Shown here: positions 1 through 9,863 of the stretch, piece by piece
Position numbering within the stretch: the first letter of the stretch is position 1
Layout of the letters: every line of letters starts with the position of its first letter
Assembly: GCF_000166195.2 (NCBI RefSeq)
Contig: NZ_CM001403.1
Span: 3,242,432-3,306,431, forward strand
Length of the DNA stretch: 64,000 nucleotides
Direction: 5' to 3'
Origin: Mucilaginibacter paludis DSM 18603
GTDB lineage: Bacteria > Bacteroidota > Bacteroidia > Sphingobacteriales > Sphingobacteriaceae
Made by a program: the position numbers and the translations under genes
The notes under the pieces: model-generated
Databases searched by the model: none
What the model saw: only the letters and a program-made list of their open reading frames with translations
Told to the model about the DNA's origin: nothing

Positions 1-2
1 TT

Positions 3-503
3 CTCAAAGCAATGGATTTACTTGTGGTGAATAGTCATCGTTCTATCGGTTTAATCAACGGGCCGGGCAACCTTATTGCAGCAAAAGACAGGTTAGCGCT
101 CTATGCAAAAGGTCTTAGAGAAAATGGACTACCACTTATATCTGATTATGTTGTTCATACAGATTTAACCCCCAAAGCCAATATAGCTGCATTAAATAAA
201 CTGATTAATTTAGAAAATGCCCCTACAGCAATTATTGTTTTTAATGACTATGTTCTACTGGATTGCAGAGATTTTTTAAAATCAAAAGGCTATTCACCAA
301 AGGAAATTTGTTTGGTAGGTTTTTCAAATTTACCGCAATGGAGCTTTTCTGAAAACAAACCATTTGCATCAGTTGAACAATTTCCGTCAGAACAAGGTAA
401 GGCATCTATCCGAATGGCTTTGGATCTGATTGAGAAAAGTAAAAACAATAATGATGTCATCTATCAGCATGTTTCGATAGAGTCAAGCTTAATGGTTTTC
501 TAA
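3..503 (+). CDS. LacI/GalR-type transcriptional regulator, C-terminal part (5' end outside window)
   Basis: The open frame runs in from the window edge, so the start codon lies upstream; the first in-window ATG (position 12) is internal. The visible 165 residues look like the C-terminal ligand-binding lobe of a LacI/GalR repressor: an A-M-D-L-L-V-V-N segment, an 'IGLINGP' strand, a region resembling 'PTAIIVFNDYVLLDCRDFLKSKGY' in which family members choose the operator-bound regulator's effector pocket, then 'CLVGFSN' and 'ASVEQFPSEQGKASI', the typical end of the domain. The HTH domain must be upstream. In Bacteroidota such regulators usually sit beside carbohydrate genes; the next gene downstream is a secreted beta-helix protein, which fits but does not prove a link. 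Family assignment is fairly safe; ligand unknown. Confidence 0.8.
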   Translation, partial: LKAMDLLVVNSHRSIGLINGPGNLIAAKDRLALYAKGLRENGLPLISDYVVHTDLTPKANIAALNKLINLENAPTAIIVFNDYVLLDCRDFLKSKGYSPKEICLVGFSNLPQWSFSENKPFASVEQFPSEQGKASIRMALDLIEKSKNNNDVIYQHVSIESSLMVF

Positions 504-662
504 AGGGACGCCCCCCTGCTTCATATAAATGTAAATTACACAAACGGTTGCGTAGCGAAAATGGGCTGTTTTATCAGAATTTAAGCAATGTACTTGACTG
601 TTAGATTGTTCTGTAGCTAAAAAAGGTAGAAATTGGAGTTAATTAATCTATAAAAACAAATT

Positions 663-2237
663 ATGAAAAAATTATCTTTAATTATGATCTCGATGGCTAT
701 CATGAGTAGTTGTTCAAAAACTGCTCTTCAGCCTACTGCGTCAGAAGCTAACCCAACTTTGTCTGTGGGCAAATCATCGAAGGCTTTAACTAACGGCCCA
801 GGCACCAATTATTTTGTTAACGGCGCTACCGGTAGTGATACAAACACCGGCCTTTCCACATCAGTCCCGTTAAAAACCATCCAGGCTGCGTTAAACAAAA
901 CTACCGAAGGTGCAGCTGCAACAATAAACGTACTTGCAGGTACCTATTCAGAACGGATATCGTTCCCCCATTCGGGAGCCTCGTCTGCTGCGCCAATCGC
1001 GGTGACAAACTATTCCGGAGCAGCGGTATATCTTGATGGTACCAGCACTAATTCTGGTAGTAATACTAATATGGTAACTATTGCGAGCAAAAGCCATGTT
1101 CGGTTAAACGGTATCACCATTCAAAATGATATCATGTCCTTTGCCAACGGTATCGCGGTAACAGGCTCCGGTACTGATGTTCAAATAAATGCCTGTTCCA
1201 TACACAATGTAGGCTGGACAACCAGTATGACGGCCGTTCCAACATCATCAAATAATGCACATGCACTTTTTGTTGAAGGTACCTCATCGACAGCATACAG
1301 CAATGTATACATTGGTTACAATACAATTTATAGTTGCGCAACAGGATACAGCGAAGCTCTGTCCCTGACTGGTAACGTAAAGGATTTCTTGATTGAACAC
1401 AATGTTGTACACGACATCACCAATATTGGTATTGATATGTCGGGCCATTACAGCTATACAACGGCGCCCGATAGCGTAAACTTTGCCAGGGGAGGTAATG
1501 TTAATTACAATACCGTATACAATTGTGTATCTCCAGTAGCAACCTCCGGAGGTATCTATGTAGATGGCGGTTCTTATATTAATATACAGGGCAATACATG
1601 CTATGCCAACGGTGCCGGTATCACTGTAGGCTGCGAAAACAATAATTACACTGCTACTCAAATCAATGTACGTGATAATTTTATTTATAATAATGTTACT
1701 GCCGGCATTATATACGGTTCCAACCAGGCGAACAGTAAGGTGACCTATTCAACCTTGTCAGGCAATACATTTTACAATAACTTTTCGCAAGGTGGCTATG
1801 GCGGCGAGGTTGAATATCAAAATACAGATCATTTGAATGTTTTCGATAATATCATCCAGTCAAGGAGCAATGTGGTGGTTATCGCTTTATCAGGCTATAC
1901 TTCAACAAATTTAACCATGAACTATGATGATTATTATACATCAAGCGGATCATCAGGAACAATTACTTTTGACTGGGGCGGAATTAACTCAGGTGGCTAT
2001 TACTCATTTGCAAACTTCCAGTCAGGAACAGGTTTAGAAGCAAACGGCCTTTACAATATCCCCGGCTTTATAACTGCAAGCCTGCCAACGCCTAATCTCC
2101 ATTTAACCAGCACCTCGGCTTGTTTAAATCGTGGTTTACCGGGTTACACAGCAGCATCTGGTGAGCTTGATATTGATTCGCAGGCGCGTGTTCAAAACTC
2201 AAGAGTTGATATAGGTGCAGACGAAACAGCCTATTAA
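663..2237 (+). CDS. Secreted right-handed beta-helix lipoprotein (pectate-lyase-like fold)
   Basis: A 524-residue protein with a lipoprotein signal at the N-terminus (hydrophobic stretch ending in a lipobox, 'MSSCSK', Cys at about residue 17), so it is probably anchored in the outer membrane. After 'YFVNGATGSDTNTGLS...PLKTIQAAL', the usual opening of a DUF1565-type domain, comes a long series of short strands rich in N, G, S and V ('VRLNGITIQND', 'FLIEHNVVHDI', 'INVRDNFIYNN'), the periodic pattern of a right-handed parallel beta-helix. The C-terminus ('ACLNRGLPGYTAASGELDIDSQAR...DIGADE') is the common end of this family. Such proteins bind or cleave acidic polysaccharides; I cannot name catalytic residues, so substrate and activity are open. 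Monocistronic, followed by a strong terminator. Confidence 0.8.
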   Translation: MKKLSLIMISMAIMSSCSKTALQPTASEANPTLSVGKSSKALTNGPGTNYFVNGATGSDTNTGLSTSVPLKTIQAALNKTTEGAAATINVLAGTYSERISFPHSGASSAAPIAVTNYSGAAVYLDGTSTNSGSNTNMVTIASKSHVRLNGITIQNDIMSFANGIAVTGSGTDVQINACSIHNVGWTTSMTAVPTSSNNAHALFVEGTSSTAYSNVYIGYNTIYSCATGYSEALSLTGNVKDFLIEHNVVHDITNIGIDMSGHYSYTTAPDSVNFARGGNVNYNTVYNCVSPVATSGGIYVDGGSYINIQGNTCYANGAGITVGCENNNYTATQINVRDNFIYNNVTAGIIYGSNQANSKVTYSTLSGNTFYNNFSQGGYGGEVEYQNTDHLNVFDNIIQSRSNVVVIALSGYTSTNLTMNYDDYYTSSGSSGTITFDWGGINSGGYYSFANFQSGTGLEANGLYNIPGFITASLPTPNLHLTSTSACLNRGLPGYTAASGELDIDSQARVQNSRVDIGADETAY

Positions 2238-2254
2238 CAGCTACATTATTCGTT

Positions 2255-2292
2255 ATAACCTAATCCTTGTATGTTAGCAAGGATTAGGTTAT
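2255..2292 (+). terminator. Rho-independent-type terminator of the beta-helix gene
   Basis: A perfect inverted repeat of 15 bp (core AACCTAATCCTTG / CAAGGATTAGGTT) with an 8-nt loop starts 18 nt after the stop codon and is followed by an AT-rich tract. The T-run is weak, so termination efficiency is inferred. Confidence 0.7.
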
Positions 2293-2689
2293 TTAATCGC
2301 TTTACAGAATATCAATTAAAATTTCTGATAAAAAGTATCGATACCCAATTAATGCTGAGTTAAACAGAAAATTTAAGTTCGCTGGCCAAGCTATTAACCT
2401 TATGGTGTTAGAAATAGATGTTACCCGGAAAAGGAGCGAAAAAATCCAAGTCAGCCTACGCTACCACAAGTGATAACAAACGAATTCCGTTTGTTAAATA
2501 AACAGGCAACAAAGTATTTTCTGTTAATGTATGCTGGGTAAGTATTTGTTCCCTTATCTAACTTTCTATTGATTAGGCATTTGGTTTCCGGCTATATACT
2601 TCACTAAAAGCTCACCATTTCAATTGAATGTTACCCAGCGTAATACCTTGCTACCTCGCTATAACTATCTACATTGGAGATAGTGCAGC
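2293..2689. other. Intergenic stretch without recognised feature
   Basis: AT-rich sequence between the terminator of the beta-helix gene and the end of the minus-strand lipoprotein gene. I see no ORF of coding character, RNA gene or clear repeat. Confidence 0.5.
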
Positions 2690-3388
2690 TTAGTTAACTG
2701 TAAATTGTATCACATCAGACTCAGAAGTATTTCCGACCGCATCTTTAGTGATCACCTTCCAGTAATATTTTGTTGCCGGGGTTACCGAAACATCTACACT
2801 GGCAGTTGTTATATCCTTTTTATACAAAGTAGGTACTGATAAAGTGCCAAAATAAACATCGTAGCTCGCTATATCGTTATCTATATCGCTTCCCGTCCAG
2901 CTAAGCGTCACTTTGTTATTTGTTGAACTTATAGTTTGCCCTAACGCTGGAATAAGATTATCTGCAGGGAAAGGTGCATAAGCTATAACTCCTGAACCCG
3001 AATTGTAAAACTTCCATACATCGCTTTTGGCAGTGCTACTGCTTTTAGTCGATTTTGACGTAATGAACCAGGAATAGGGTGTGTTTCGTAATAAAACGAC
3101 ATCTGCCTGGGGTTGATTAACCGTTTGGGTTGTTATTAGACCGGTCAATAAATTTTTGATTGTTATATCATAGCTATCGGCATTTTCGGCCGCTGTCCAT
3201 TTAAATGCTATACTGCTTTGCCCGGCAGATATAACACTGCCAGAAATGCAGAGGGCGTTTTGAGCAGGGAACACAAGGGTTGATGTCAACGGGGGTAAAC
3301 CGGTTGGCGTGTTATCCGAAACATCTTTTTTACCACATCCGGCTAGCAATAATATAAATACGAGCGAAACAAATAACAGTTTTTTCAT
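2690..3388 (-). CDS. Lipoprotein with two fibronectin type III-like domains
   Basis: A 232-residue protein with a clear lipoprotein signal peptide ('FILLLAGCGKK', lipidated Cys about residue 18). The rest is two beta-sandwich repeats: residues ~45-125 ('SSIAFKWTAAENADSYDITIKNL...YSWFITSKS') and ~140-230 ('NKVTLSWTGSDIDNDIASYDVYFGT...YYWKVITKDAVGNTSES'), both with the W and Y/W spacing of FN3 domains. No catalytic motif. Its start overlaps the stop of the upstream giant T9SS gene by 4 bp (ATGA), so the two are translationally coupled and probably act together at the cell surface. Function unknown; a binding or scaffold role is plausible. Confidence 0.8.
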   Translation of the reverse strand: MKKLLFVSLVFILLLAGCGKKDVSDNTPTGLPPLTSTLVFPAQNALCISGSVISAGQSSIAFKWTAAENADSYDITIKNLLTGLITTQTVNQPQADVVLLRNTPYSWFITSKSTKSSSTAKSDVWKFYNSGSGVIAYAPFPADNLIPALGQTISSTNNKVTLSWTGSDIDNDIASYDVYFGTLSVPTLYKKDITTASVDVSVTPATKYYWKVITKDAVGNTSESDVIQFTVN

Positions 3389-6300
3389 TTCTTTATGATC
3401 TTATAATCTGTTTGAGTAGTTCCGAGCAGCAAGTTCACTACATAAAGCCCTGATTGTAAACTACTTACATCAACATTCAGAACTCCGTTGTTGACAAATG
3501 TTTTTGAAAACATCAGCTTTCCGAAAATATTCCTGATCTCGACATTGGCTTGCGGTACATTGTTACCGCCAAGATCAATAGTTAATTTATCAACTACAGG
3601 ATTTGGATATAAACTCACCAGATCCAGGTTGATGCTCTTCTCAAAAACACCTTGGCATTGCTTATCCGTATAAACTTTAACGTGGTTTATTCCCCGTTTT
3701 AAGGGTATGTCTATCTGGGTACCGTTGGTTTGGTATTCGCTATCATTTACCCTAACATAGTAAACTTCTGCACCCGACATATTTAGCGTAGCGATTTGCT
3801 TATTTACACTAACTGTTGAGTAAACCGAAAGGTCTTTAGGCTCGGCAATCACAGCATTAAAACATTTTTGGTAAGTGTTGTTGCCTGTGATGGTAAAACA
3901 GATATTATAGTTGCCGGGTACAAGGTTAGTTACACTTAAGCTATCGGCAAAGCCAATGGTTTTCACTGAATTATCCGGACTTGTTAGCGTAGCTATATAA
4001 TTAAGCTTTTGTACAGCTTTTACACTTATCGAACCGTTGTTAGTCCCTTTACAACTACTACCTGTTGTTGAAACCGTAAAGTTATTGGCCGGTAAAGTGA
4101 ATGGTACCGGTAGGATGGAAATACTCTTAGATGCCGACTTTTTAACGTTTAATGTTGTATTGGTTTCTACAACAGTTACCAAGCCTGCACCAGGGTTGCC
4201 CCAGTTAACGCTGGTTTGATTATTGTTTGACACTGCTGTTCCGCCGGTTACCGCCCACGTATAGTTGCTGCTATTATGGTTAGTTGCGGTATAATTGATA
4301 TTCGATGTTTTGCTGAACACCGTGTCAGGTCCGCTAATGACCGGATCGGGAATATCCTGAACCACAACCGTGATGGTACGAGGCGTACCGTTATTACAAC
4401 TATTATAAGGGGTTGCCTGTATGGTATAGGTACCTCCTTGTTTCCAGGCGACGTTTACGCTGTTATTTTGATAAGTGACTGATGCCGGGCCTTGAATAGC
4501 CCAACGATAGTATGAATTTGATACAGCAGGTAACGAATAAACATACGTATTCCCCGATACTACAACCGTATCACCCTTTATGTACCCGGCGTTTACTGGT
4601 GGTAAACCAACGGAACTATACTTTGTAATAGTCCCTCCATCACCTACAGCTATGGCCGCTCCTTCCGCTATTTTGGTTTGGAAAATGCCTGCGCCAGTTT
4701 GTAGAAACCGACTCCAGCTTAAGCCGGCATCAAAGGTCTCATAAATCTCGCTTGATCCACTATTATTGTTGTTTGTAGTGGCATAACCGTGCATCTTATC
4801 GTAAAAGGTAAATCCATAAAAGGTAAGTATTGCAGGCGTGTAAATATTAGTCCAGGTTTTGCCCCCATCCGTTGTGCGTATTAAAGTACCTTTCTGACCA
4901 CCGGCAATCCCGGTTTGGCTATCAAAAAAATAACACGACATTAAAAAGAGATCTCCTGCTATAGTTGAGCTCGTCCAGGTACTTCCCTGGTCAGTAGTTT
5001 TATACAAATTACTTCCAAAGCCAACAGCATAAGCCGTTTGTTGATCTACAAAACAAATATCATTAACACCACCTAAAGAGCTAAGGGTAAGAGGCTTTGT
5101 CCAGGTGGCTCCGGCATCAACCGTTTTGAAAATACCTGCATAGGTTGAAACAAAGCCAACGTTATCGTTTATAAATTTGATAGTCAGGGCGTTGTTGTTG
5201 TAACCAGGCACGTTAAGTTGTGTCCATGTATCGCCGCCATTTATTGTTTTATATACGTAGTTCAAATTACCGTAGTAGCCAACATCTTTACTGGTAAACC
5301 AGCTTGCTCTTATTGCGTTGTAAGTATCGCTGGCAACGTTGAGCTTTTTCCACGTAATACCCCCATCAGTTGTTTTAGCATTTCCCGAGCCGAATATATA
5401 AACTGTATTGGCATCTAACACATTCTCTGTATAATAATTATCGCCGCCAATTGATGATTTAACGGCCCACGGATCAGAGCCATTCTTCAAATAAATACAA
5501 CGGCCCTGGCTGGCTGTAGAACCCAAACCTAAGGCGTGGCCTACTAAACAATATTTGTTTTTTGCCGCATTAAAGCCAATACCTAAAAGGGAATTTGCGG
5601 TATTTAATTCAGTAGTCCAGGTGGCACCCCCATCTATAGTTTTGTATACCCCGCCGCCATTAAAGCCCAATAAAATATAAAAAGTTTTTTCATCGTAAAC
5701 CTTCATCCGGTTTATGTACGAGCCCGGGGCAGTACCGGCCTTTGTCCAGGTAGCACCACCATCTTTTGTTTGCAGAATAACACCGTTTGAACAACCTATA
5801 AAACCATTGTTAGCATTTGAAAATGCAATGGAACTAAAACCGATATTAAAGCCTTGGCTTGGTGTAGTAACATTTACCCAGGTAGCACCACCATCACTGG
5901 TACGCATAAGCAGTTGCCCATTACCGCATATGAAGCCATTATCCTCATCCACGAACCAGCCTGCCGACAAACTACTACCTGAAAAAGAGAGCTTTTTCCA
6001 TGATTTACCGCCATCGATGGTTTTATATAGTTTATAATCGCCGAACCAATAACCAACAAGGGCCGAATAAAAATAGAACCGGTTAAGATAAGGATAACTC
6101 AAGTCAGGTGATTCGATCGGGAACCAGCTGGCGCCGCCGTCTTCTGTTTTAACCATAGAGCCATAGTAACCTAATACATATCCCGTGTTATCATTAAGCA
6201 TTTGTATGTTGCCGAATGATTCGCTTGTGCCGGTGTTGATTAGGTTCCAGTCTACACCATCATTAACAGATGTTAAGATCTTTCCTTGAGCCCCCACAGC

Positions 6301-8355
6301 TATGATGCGATTATTGGTATAAGCTACATCGTCTAAAGTATATGCCAGATCTTGCCCGGTTATTCCACATACCGGCGAAACGAGGTCTTCCTGTACATCT
6401 GTCACCGCAATAACGAAGTTTTTTTGAAAAACCGATGTATCCTTGGTAGCCTTTACCCTGAGGGTAAAAGTATTTTTAGTTTCAAAATCGAATGACCTGA
6501 GAGATTTGAGCTGCCCGTTCGTTATGTTAAAGCTGGCATTATCACCGTCGCCGATACCACTGGTTAAGGTATACTGATATCCGGTGGCCTGGCTGCCCAT
6601 ACTAAACGATCCGATAAGCGTGTTCGATGGAGCATTCTCTAAAATGGAATTGTTGCTGATAGCAAATTTCGGCAAACTATCGGCACTAAACACGATGGCC
6701 TTTAGCAAGCCTGCCGCCGGTATATTATTCCTGTTTTTTGCTGTGCCTGCTGCCGTGCCGTTTAGGCTTACTTTGAATAGGCCGTTGGCACTGTCGTTGT
6801 TTTTGATAACAAAGGCACCAGTACTTTGCTCCTCTTTAGTTGGGTCGTAAAGTAAATTAAGTGTAGTAGTTTTACCAGGCTGTATTGTTTGGGTAGGTTT
6901 GCCATTTACATAAAAAGAATTACCGCTAACGCTTACCTCGCTTAAAATAAGATCTTTATTGCCAATGTTTTTGATATTGATAGCAGTAGTTAGTATGCTG
7001 TCTACCTTTGAATTGAAACTGATGTTACCACCGGATGCCAGGTAACCGTAATTCCCTGTCACTTGCATTTGCCCCATGGGGGCATTACTCCAAAGGTCTA
7101 TAGAATATTGATTGGCTGATGTAAAATATAGCGTACCATTAACATCAAATAACTGGTCGGGGCTTGTGGGTTGGGTGGTTTCCTGCTTAACGGAGTTACC
7201 ATCAAAACTCGACAGACCTCCGTTACCTGTAAAAAATAGCTTTTGATTAGAAAATACTGGCAACCGGCTCGGCGTCATTGGCGTGGTCGATATTTTTGTA
7301 GTACCGGCATCTGTACCATCGCTGGTATACATTAAAAAACTTGATGTTAAAGCAAAGTAGAACTTGTTGTTGTAAAAGGTGAAGTTCTGCATATATGAGT
7401 TGCTTTGATGCGAAGACCACGCGTAAGATTTAACTAAATGTGTTCCGCCAGGGGTGCCGTCGCTTGTCCACAAGGCATCTAATGCTTTATCATTGGCATC
7501 TACTGTTCTTATACTATAGAAAAAGGTAGACCCAGCAGCGCCCGTAATGTTATCAATGTCAATATCGCCATAAGTAACTGCATTATAGGTTTGTAGTAAG
7601 GTAGCAGCATCATTGGCAGGCTCAATTTTATAGAGCCTGATTTTAGGGTGATCATAATTATAGGCAGAGATCATAATGAGTTGATCATTTACCGCATGTA
7701 AATGATCAACTACATCATAGTCGTCAACTTTCACCATTTTAGTACCCGCCGCAGTGCCGTCAGACCTCCAAAGCGAGCGGTTATTTCCTGTTGTAAAATA
7801 TAATGTATTACCTGCAGCTGTCAACTGTGCCAAACCCGACATAGATTGCGTTGTCAACTGTACGGTTCCTGATGCTGTGCCATCCGTTTTCCACAAGGTA
7901 ATAAAGCCACTGCCTGTTGATGCCGTAAAAAATAACATGCCATTACAAATGGTGAACTGGCTGGGCTGCGAACCATTATCACCAGTGTGGTATTGATTTA
8001 TATCCTTTAACATACTTGTACCATCAGCAGTGCCATCGCTTACCCATAACTCCTGCCCGTTTACAGAATCATTACCGGCAAAATATATTTTATTATTGTA
8101 CACTAAAAGATTGGCGATAGGATAAGACACTTGCCCTGGTGCAATGTTTTTGACAAGAACGGTACCTTCAGCGGTGCCGTCAGTTTTCCATAAACCATAG
8201 CCTTGCTTAACATCACCACCAGCAAAATACATCATAGTGCCAAGTTTCACAAAAGAAGTTGCTGCCGAAAAGTTTTTGATGAAAGTTTGACCATATAAAC
8301 CAGACAGACCAATGCACCAAAAAATGGCCATTAAACAGGTTATTCTTTTTATCAT
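3385..8355 (-). CDS. Giant secreted multi-repeat protein with T9SS type A sorting domain
   Basis: About 1656 residues. I choose the start at 8355 because the next residues (MIKRITCLMAIFW...GLYGQ) form a standard signal peptide; a longer frame would put 20 unlikely residues in front. Regions in order: repeats with the ELWxSDGTxxGT signature (about residues 30-420), a choice-of-anchor/cadherin-like part (~440-660), a long series of 'TxDGGxTW' repeats as in Ycf48/BNR propellers (~690-1250), PKD/Ig-like domains (~1270-1450), and a C-terminal sorting domain starting near 'LYPNPVVDKLTIDL' and ending 'KIIKK'. The C-terminal domain directs export by the type IX secretion system and surface attachment. 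Ligand unknown; likely an adhesin or matrix protein. Coupled to the lipoprotein gene downstream. Confidence 0.88.
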   Translation of the reverse strand: MIKRITCLMAIFWCIGLSGLYGQTFIKNFSAATSFVKLGTMMYFAGGDVKQGYGLWKTDGTAEGTVLVKNIAPGQVSYPIANLLVYNNKIYFAGNDSVNGQELWVSDGTADGTSMLKDINQYHTGDNGSQPSQFTICNGMLFFTASTGSGFITLWKTDGTASGTVQLTTQSMSGLAQLTAAGNTLYFTTGNNRSLWRSDGTAAGTKMVKVDDYDVVDHLHAVNDQLIMISAYNYDHPKIRLYKIEPANDAATLLQTYNAVTYGDIDIDNITGAAGSTFFYSIRTVDANDKALDALWTSDGTPGGTHLVKSYAWSSHQSNSYMQNFTFYNNKFYFALTSSFLMYTSDGTDAGTTKISTTPMTPSRLPVFSNQKLFFTGNGGLSSFDGNSVKQETTQPTSPDQLFDVNGTLYFTSANQYSIDLWSNAPMGQMQVTGNYGYLASGGNISFNSKVDSILTTAINIKNIGNKDLILSEVSVSGNSFYVNGKPTQTIQPGKTTTLNLLYDPTKEEQSTGAFVIKNNDSANGLFKVSLNGTAAGTAKNRNNIPAAGLLKAIVFSADSLPKFAISNNSILENAPSNTLIGSFSMGSQATGYQYTLTSGIGDGDNASFNITNGQLKSLRSFDFETKNTFTLRVKATKDTSVFQKNFVIAVTDVQEDLVSPVCGITGQDLAYTLDDVAYTNNRIIAVGAQGKILTSVNDGVDWNLINTGTSESFGNIQMLNDNTGYVLGYYGSMVKTEDGGASWFPIESPDLSYPYLNRFYFYSALVGYWFGDYKLYKTIDGGKSWKKLSFSGSSLSAGWFVDEDNGFICGNGQLLMRTSDGGATWVNVTTPSQGFNIGFSSIAFSNANNGFIGCSNGVILQTKDGGATWTKAGTAPGSYINRMKVYDEKTFYILLGFNGGGVYKTIDGGATWTTELNTANSLLGIGFNAAKNKYCLVGHALGLGSTASQGRCIYLKNGSDPWAVKSSIGGDNYYTENVLDANTVYIFGSGNAKTTDGGITWKKLNVASDTYNAIRASWFTSKDVGYYGNLNYVYKTINGGDTWTQLNVPGYNNNALTIKFINDNVGFVSTYAGIFKTVDAGATWTKPLTLSSLGGVNDICFVDQQTAYAVGFGSNLYKTTDQGSTWTSSTIAGDLFLMSCYFFDSQTGIAGGQKGTLIRTTDGGKTWTNIYTPAILTFYGFTFYDKMHGYATTNNNNSGSSEIYETFDAGLSWSRFLQTGAGIFQTKIAEGAAIAVGDGGTITKYSSVGLPPVNAGYIKGDTVVVSGNTYVYSLPAVSNSYYRWAIQGPASVTYQNNSVNVAWKQGGTYTIQATPYNSCNNGTPRTITVVVQDIPDPVISGPDTVFSKTSNINYTATNHNSSNYTWAVTGGTAVSNNNQTSVNWGNPGAGLVTVVETNTTLNVKKSASKSISILPVPFTLPANNFTVSTTGSSCKGTNNGSISVKAVQKLNYIATLTSPDNSVKTIGFADSLSVTNLVPGNYNICFTITGNNTYQKCFNAVIAEPKDLSVYSTVSVNKQIATLNMSGAEVYYVRVNDSEYQTNGTQIDIPLKRGINHVKVYTDKQCQGVFEKSINLDLVSLYPNPVVDKLTIDLGGNNVPQANVEIRNIFGKLMFSKTFVNNGVLNVDVSSLQSGLYVVNLLLGTTQTDYKIIKK

Positions 8356-8911
8356 ATATATATTAAGTGAAAAAGCCTTATTTCGGTGTGAATTACTGAA
8401 ATAAAAATATAACAATTAAGGGATATAACATTATTTTTTCAACAATTAATCGATATTAATATCCGTTACACAAAATTTTTAAATAATACGATACGGAAAT
8501 ATTCTTGCCAGTGTTCAGCTTACTTCAAACCGGCGACCAACTATCTTTTTGAGATTTGGCTAACGATACTGCGCATTCAATAAGCGGCTGACCTCTGTTT
8601 ATGGATAACGATCTCCTTGGGGGGACGCTGTGCTTAACAAGTTAATAATGCGATAAGAATATTGAATTAAAGCTGGGCTCTCTGTTAAATTTGTTATTAA
8701 TTGGAGTGGGGGTAGACGTAACCAGATTACTCTCAAAAACTCATTATTTTTCGCGATTTAGCATTTCTTCTGAAAGCACAACAGGGACAAATGCAATAAG
8801 CTAACCGAGTAAACTATGAGTAAATATGATAACGTAAAATGAGTTATTAAGCTTTGATTTTGGCGTTGAATTATTCTGCTGATGCATTTGTACTCCTATT
8901 GTTAAAGAAGT
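8356..8911. other. Intergenic, no gene recognised
   Basis: AT-rich leader region of the T9SS gene followed by sequence with many stops in all frames. No RNA gene or repeat noticed. It borders the transposase remnant and is probably decayed. Confidence 0.45.
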
Positions 8912-9277
8912 TCAGGAACGATTCATAATGTGTTTGAACGGACCTTGCGCAGTTTTAAAAGCATCAATTCCTGAAGATTCTACATCATTATACCAGATTG
9001 CCAATCTCTTGAAACCCTGTTTCTTGTCTTTACAGACGGTGAAAATCTGTCCTAAACGAATAGACAGGTTGTAAGCTTTAACCAATAATGGATACCGTGG
9101 AAAAAGCAGATCAGCTCTTTCTTTCTGTGATACCGTCCATTTGGATTGATGCTTGAAGAGCAGGTAGCGGCTCCTGGCCAGTAATTGTTTTAAAGCGTCT
9201 CTCTTGGTAAATACCTCCGGCTGATAGCTTTGCTTGTTCTTTTTAGCCTCCTCTATAGCTTTATTTTCCTTTCCGGA
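8912..9277 (-). pseudogene. ISL3-family transposase remnant (C-terminal part)
   Basis: Read on the minus strand, an open frame of about 120 codons without a proper start encodes a segment with 'SRYLLFKHQSKWT', 'QKERADLLFPRYPLLVKAY' and 'LAIWYNDVESSGIDAFK', the recognisable C-terminal helical part of the ISL3 (IS204/IS1001/IS1165) DDE transposase. It is preceded in frame by a stop codon at 9278-9280 and the catalytic half is absent. No terminal inverted repeats were found. It lies just outside the left attachment repeat of the island, marking this as a hot spot of mobile DNA. Confidence 0.7.
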
Positions 9278-9348
9278 CTACTACTACATTCTTCTTGTTC
9301 AGACTCGCTAATATCTATGCGTAAACTTTATACCCACAAGAATTGTGC

Positions 9349-9476
9349 TTGCTCACCATTTTTTTGCGAAAAGATGAATAATTTGGTGTTTTGAGCAAAC
9401 TAAAAGCCTGTAAATATTTAATTTACAGGCTTTTAGTTGTTTTTGCATTAATTTTGGCGGAATGGACGGGACATGA
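9349..9476. repeat. Left attachment repeat (attL) of the tRNA-Asp island
   Basis: About 128 bp nearly identical to 49148-49276, in the same orientation. It holds, in order, a TGCTCACC octamer (9350-9357), a copy of the tRNA-Asp terminator hairpin (arms 9402-9414 and 9422-9434) and the last 15 nt of tRNA-Asp (9458-9472), after which identity stops. The distance from the hairpin and tRNA tail to the other copy is exactly 39,800 bp. Two further TGCTCACC octamers (9530-9537, 9541-9548) lie just inside and are likely integrase arm sites. Confidence 0.85.
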
Positions 9477-9863
9477 ATTAATCCCATATATCTTTGATAA
9501 TTAATACTTTAGCTTAATTTGATTTGCAATGCTCACCACATGCTCACCATTTTTTTGCAACTCCTTGACTGTAATTGACTTACCTAAAGATAAGCATAAA
9601 TAACGATTGATGCAATATGCTATTGCAGGTAATTTAATCTATATTCTGAAACTCCCTGTAAGACCACGGCGATCGGCGCTGCTCAATCCAGTAAATTTAA
9701 ATAAGTAAGTGATTGGAATATCCTAAGTCTTTATATAGCTGTTATGAGCCCCTCGGGCGTTTAAGTTTCAGCGCTATTTCCGGTTATCTGTATTGAGGTT
9801 GATGTTATCTGCCAGAAGGCCTAATTTGTGCTTTTCTTCCGAAACCTGAAACTGATGGTATTT

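Noticed and set aside
5714..6037. 107-codon ORF on the plus strand inside the T9SS gene
   Set aside because: Mirror frame of the repeated TxDGGxTW coding sequence.
8356..8415. Upstream start for the T9SS protein at 8415
   Set aside because: The ATG at 8355 starts a clean signal peptide; the extra 20 residues would mask it.
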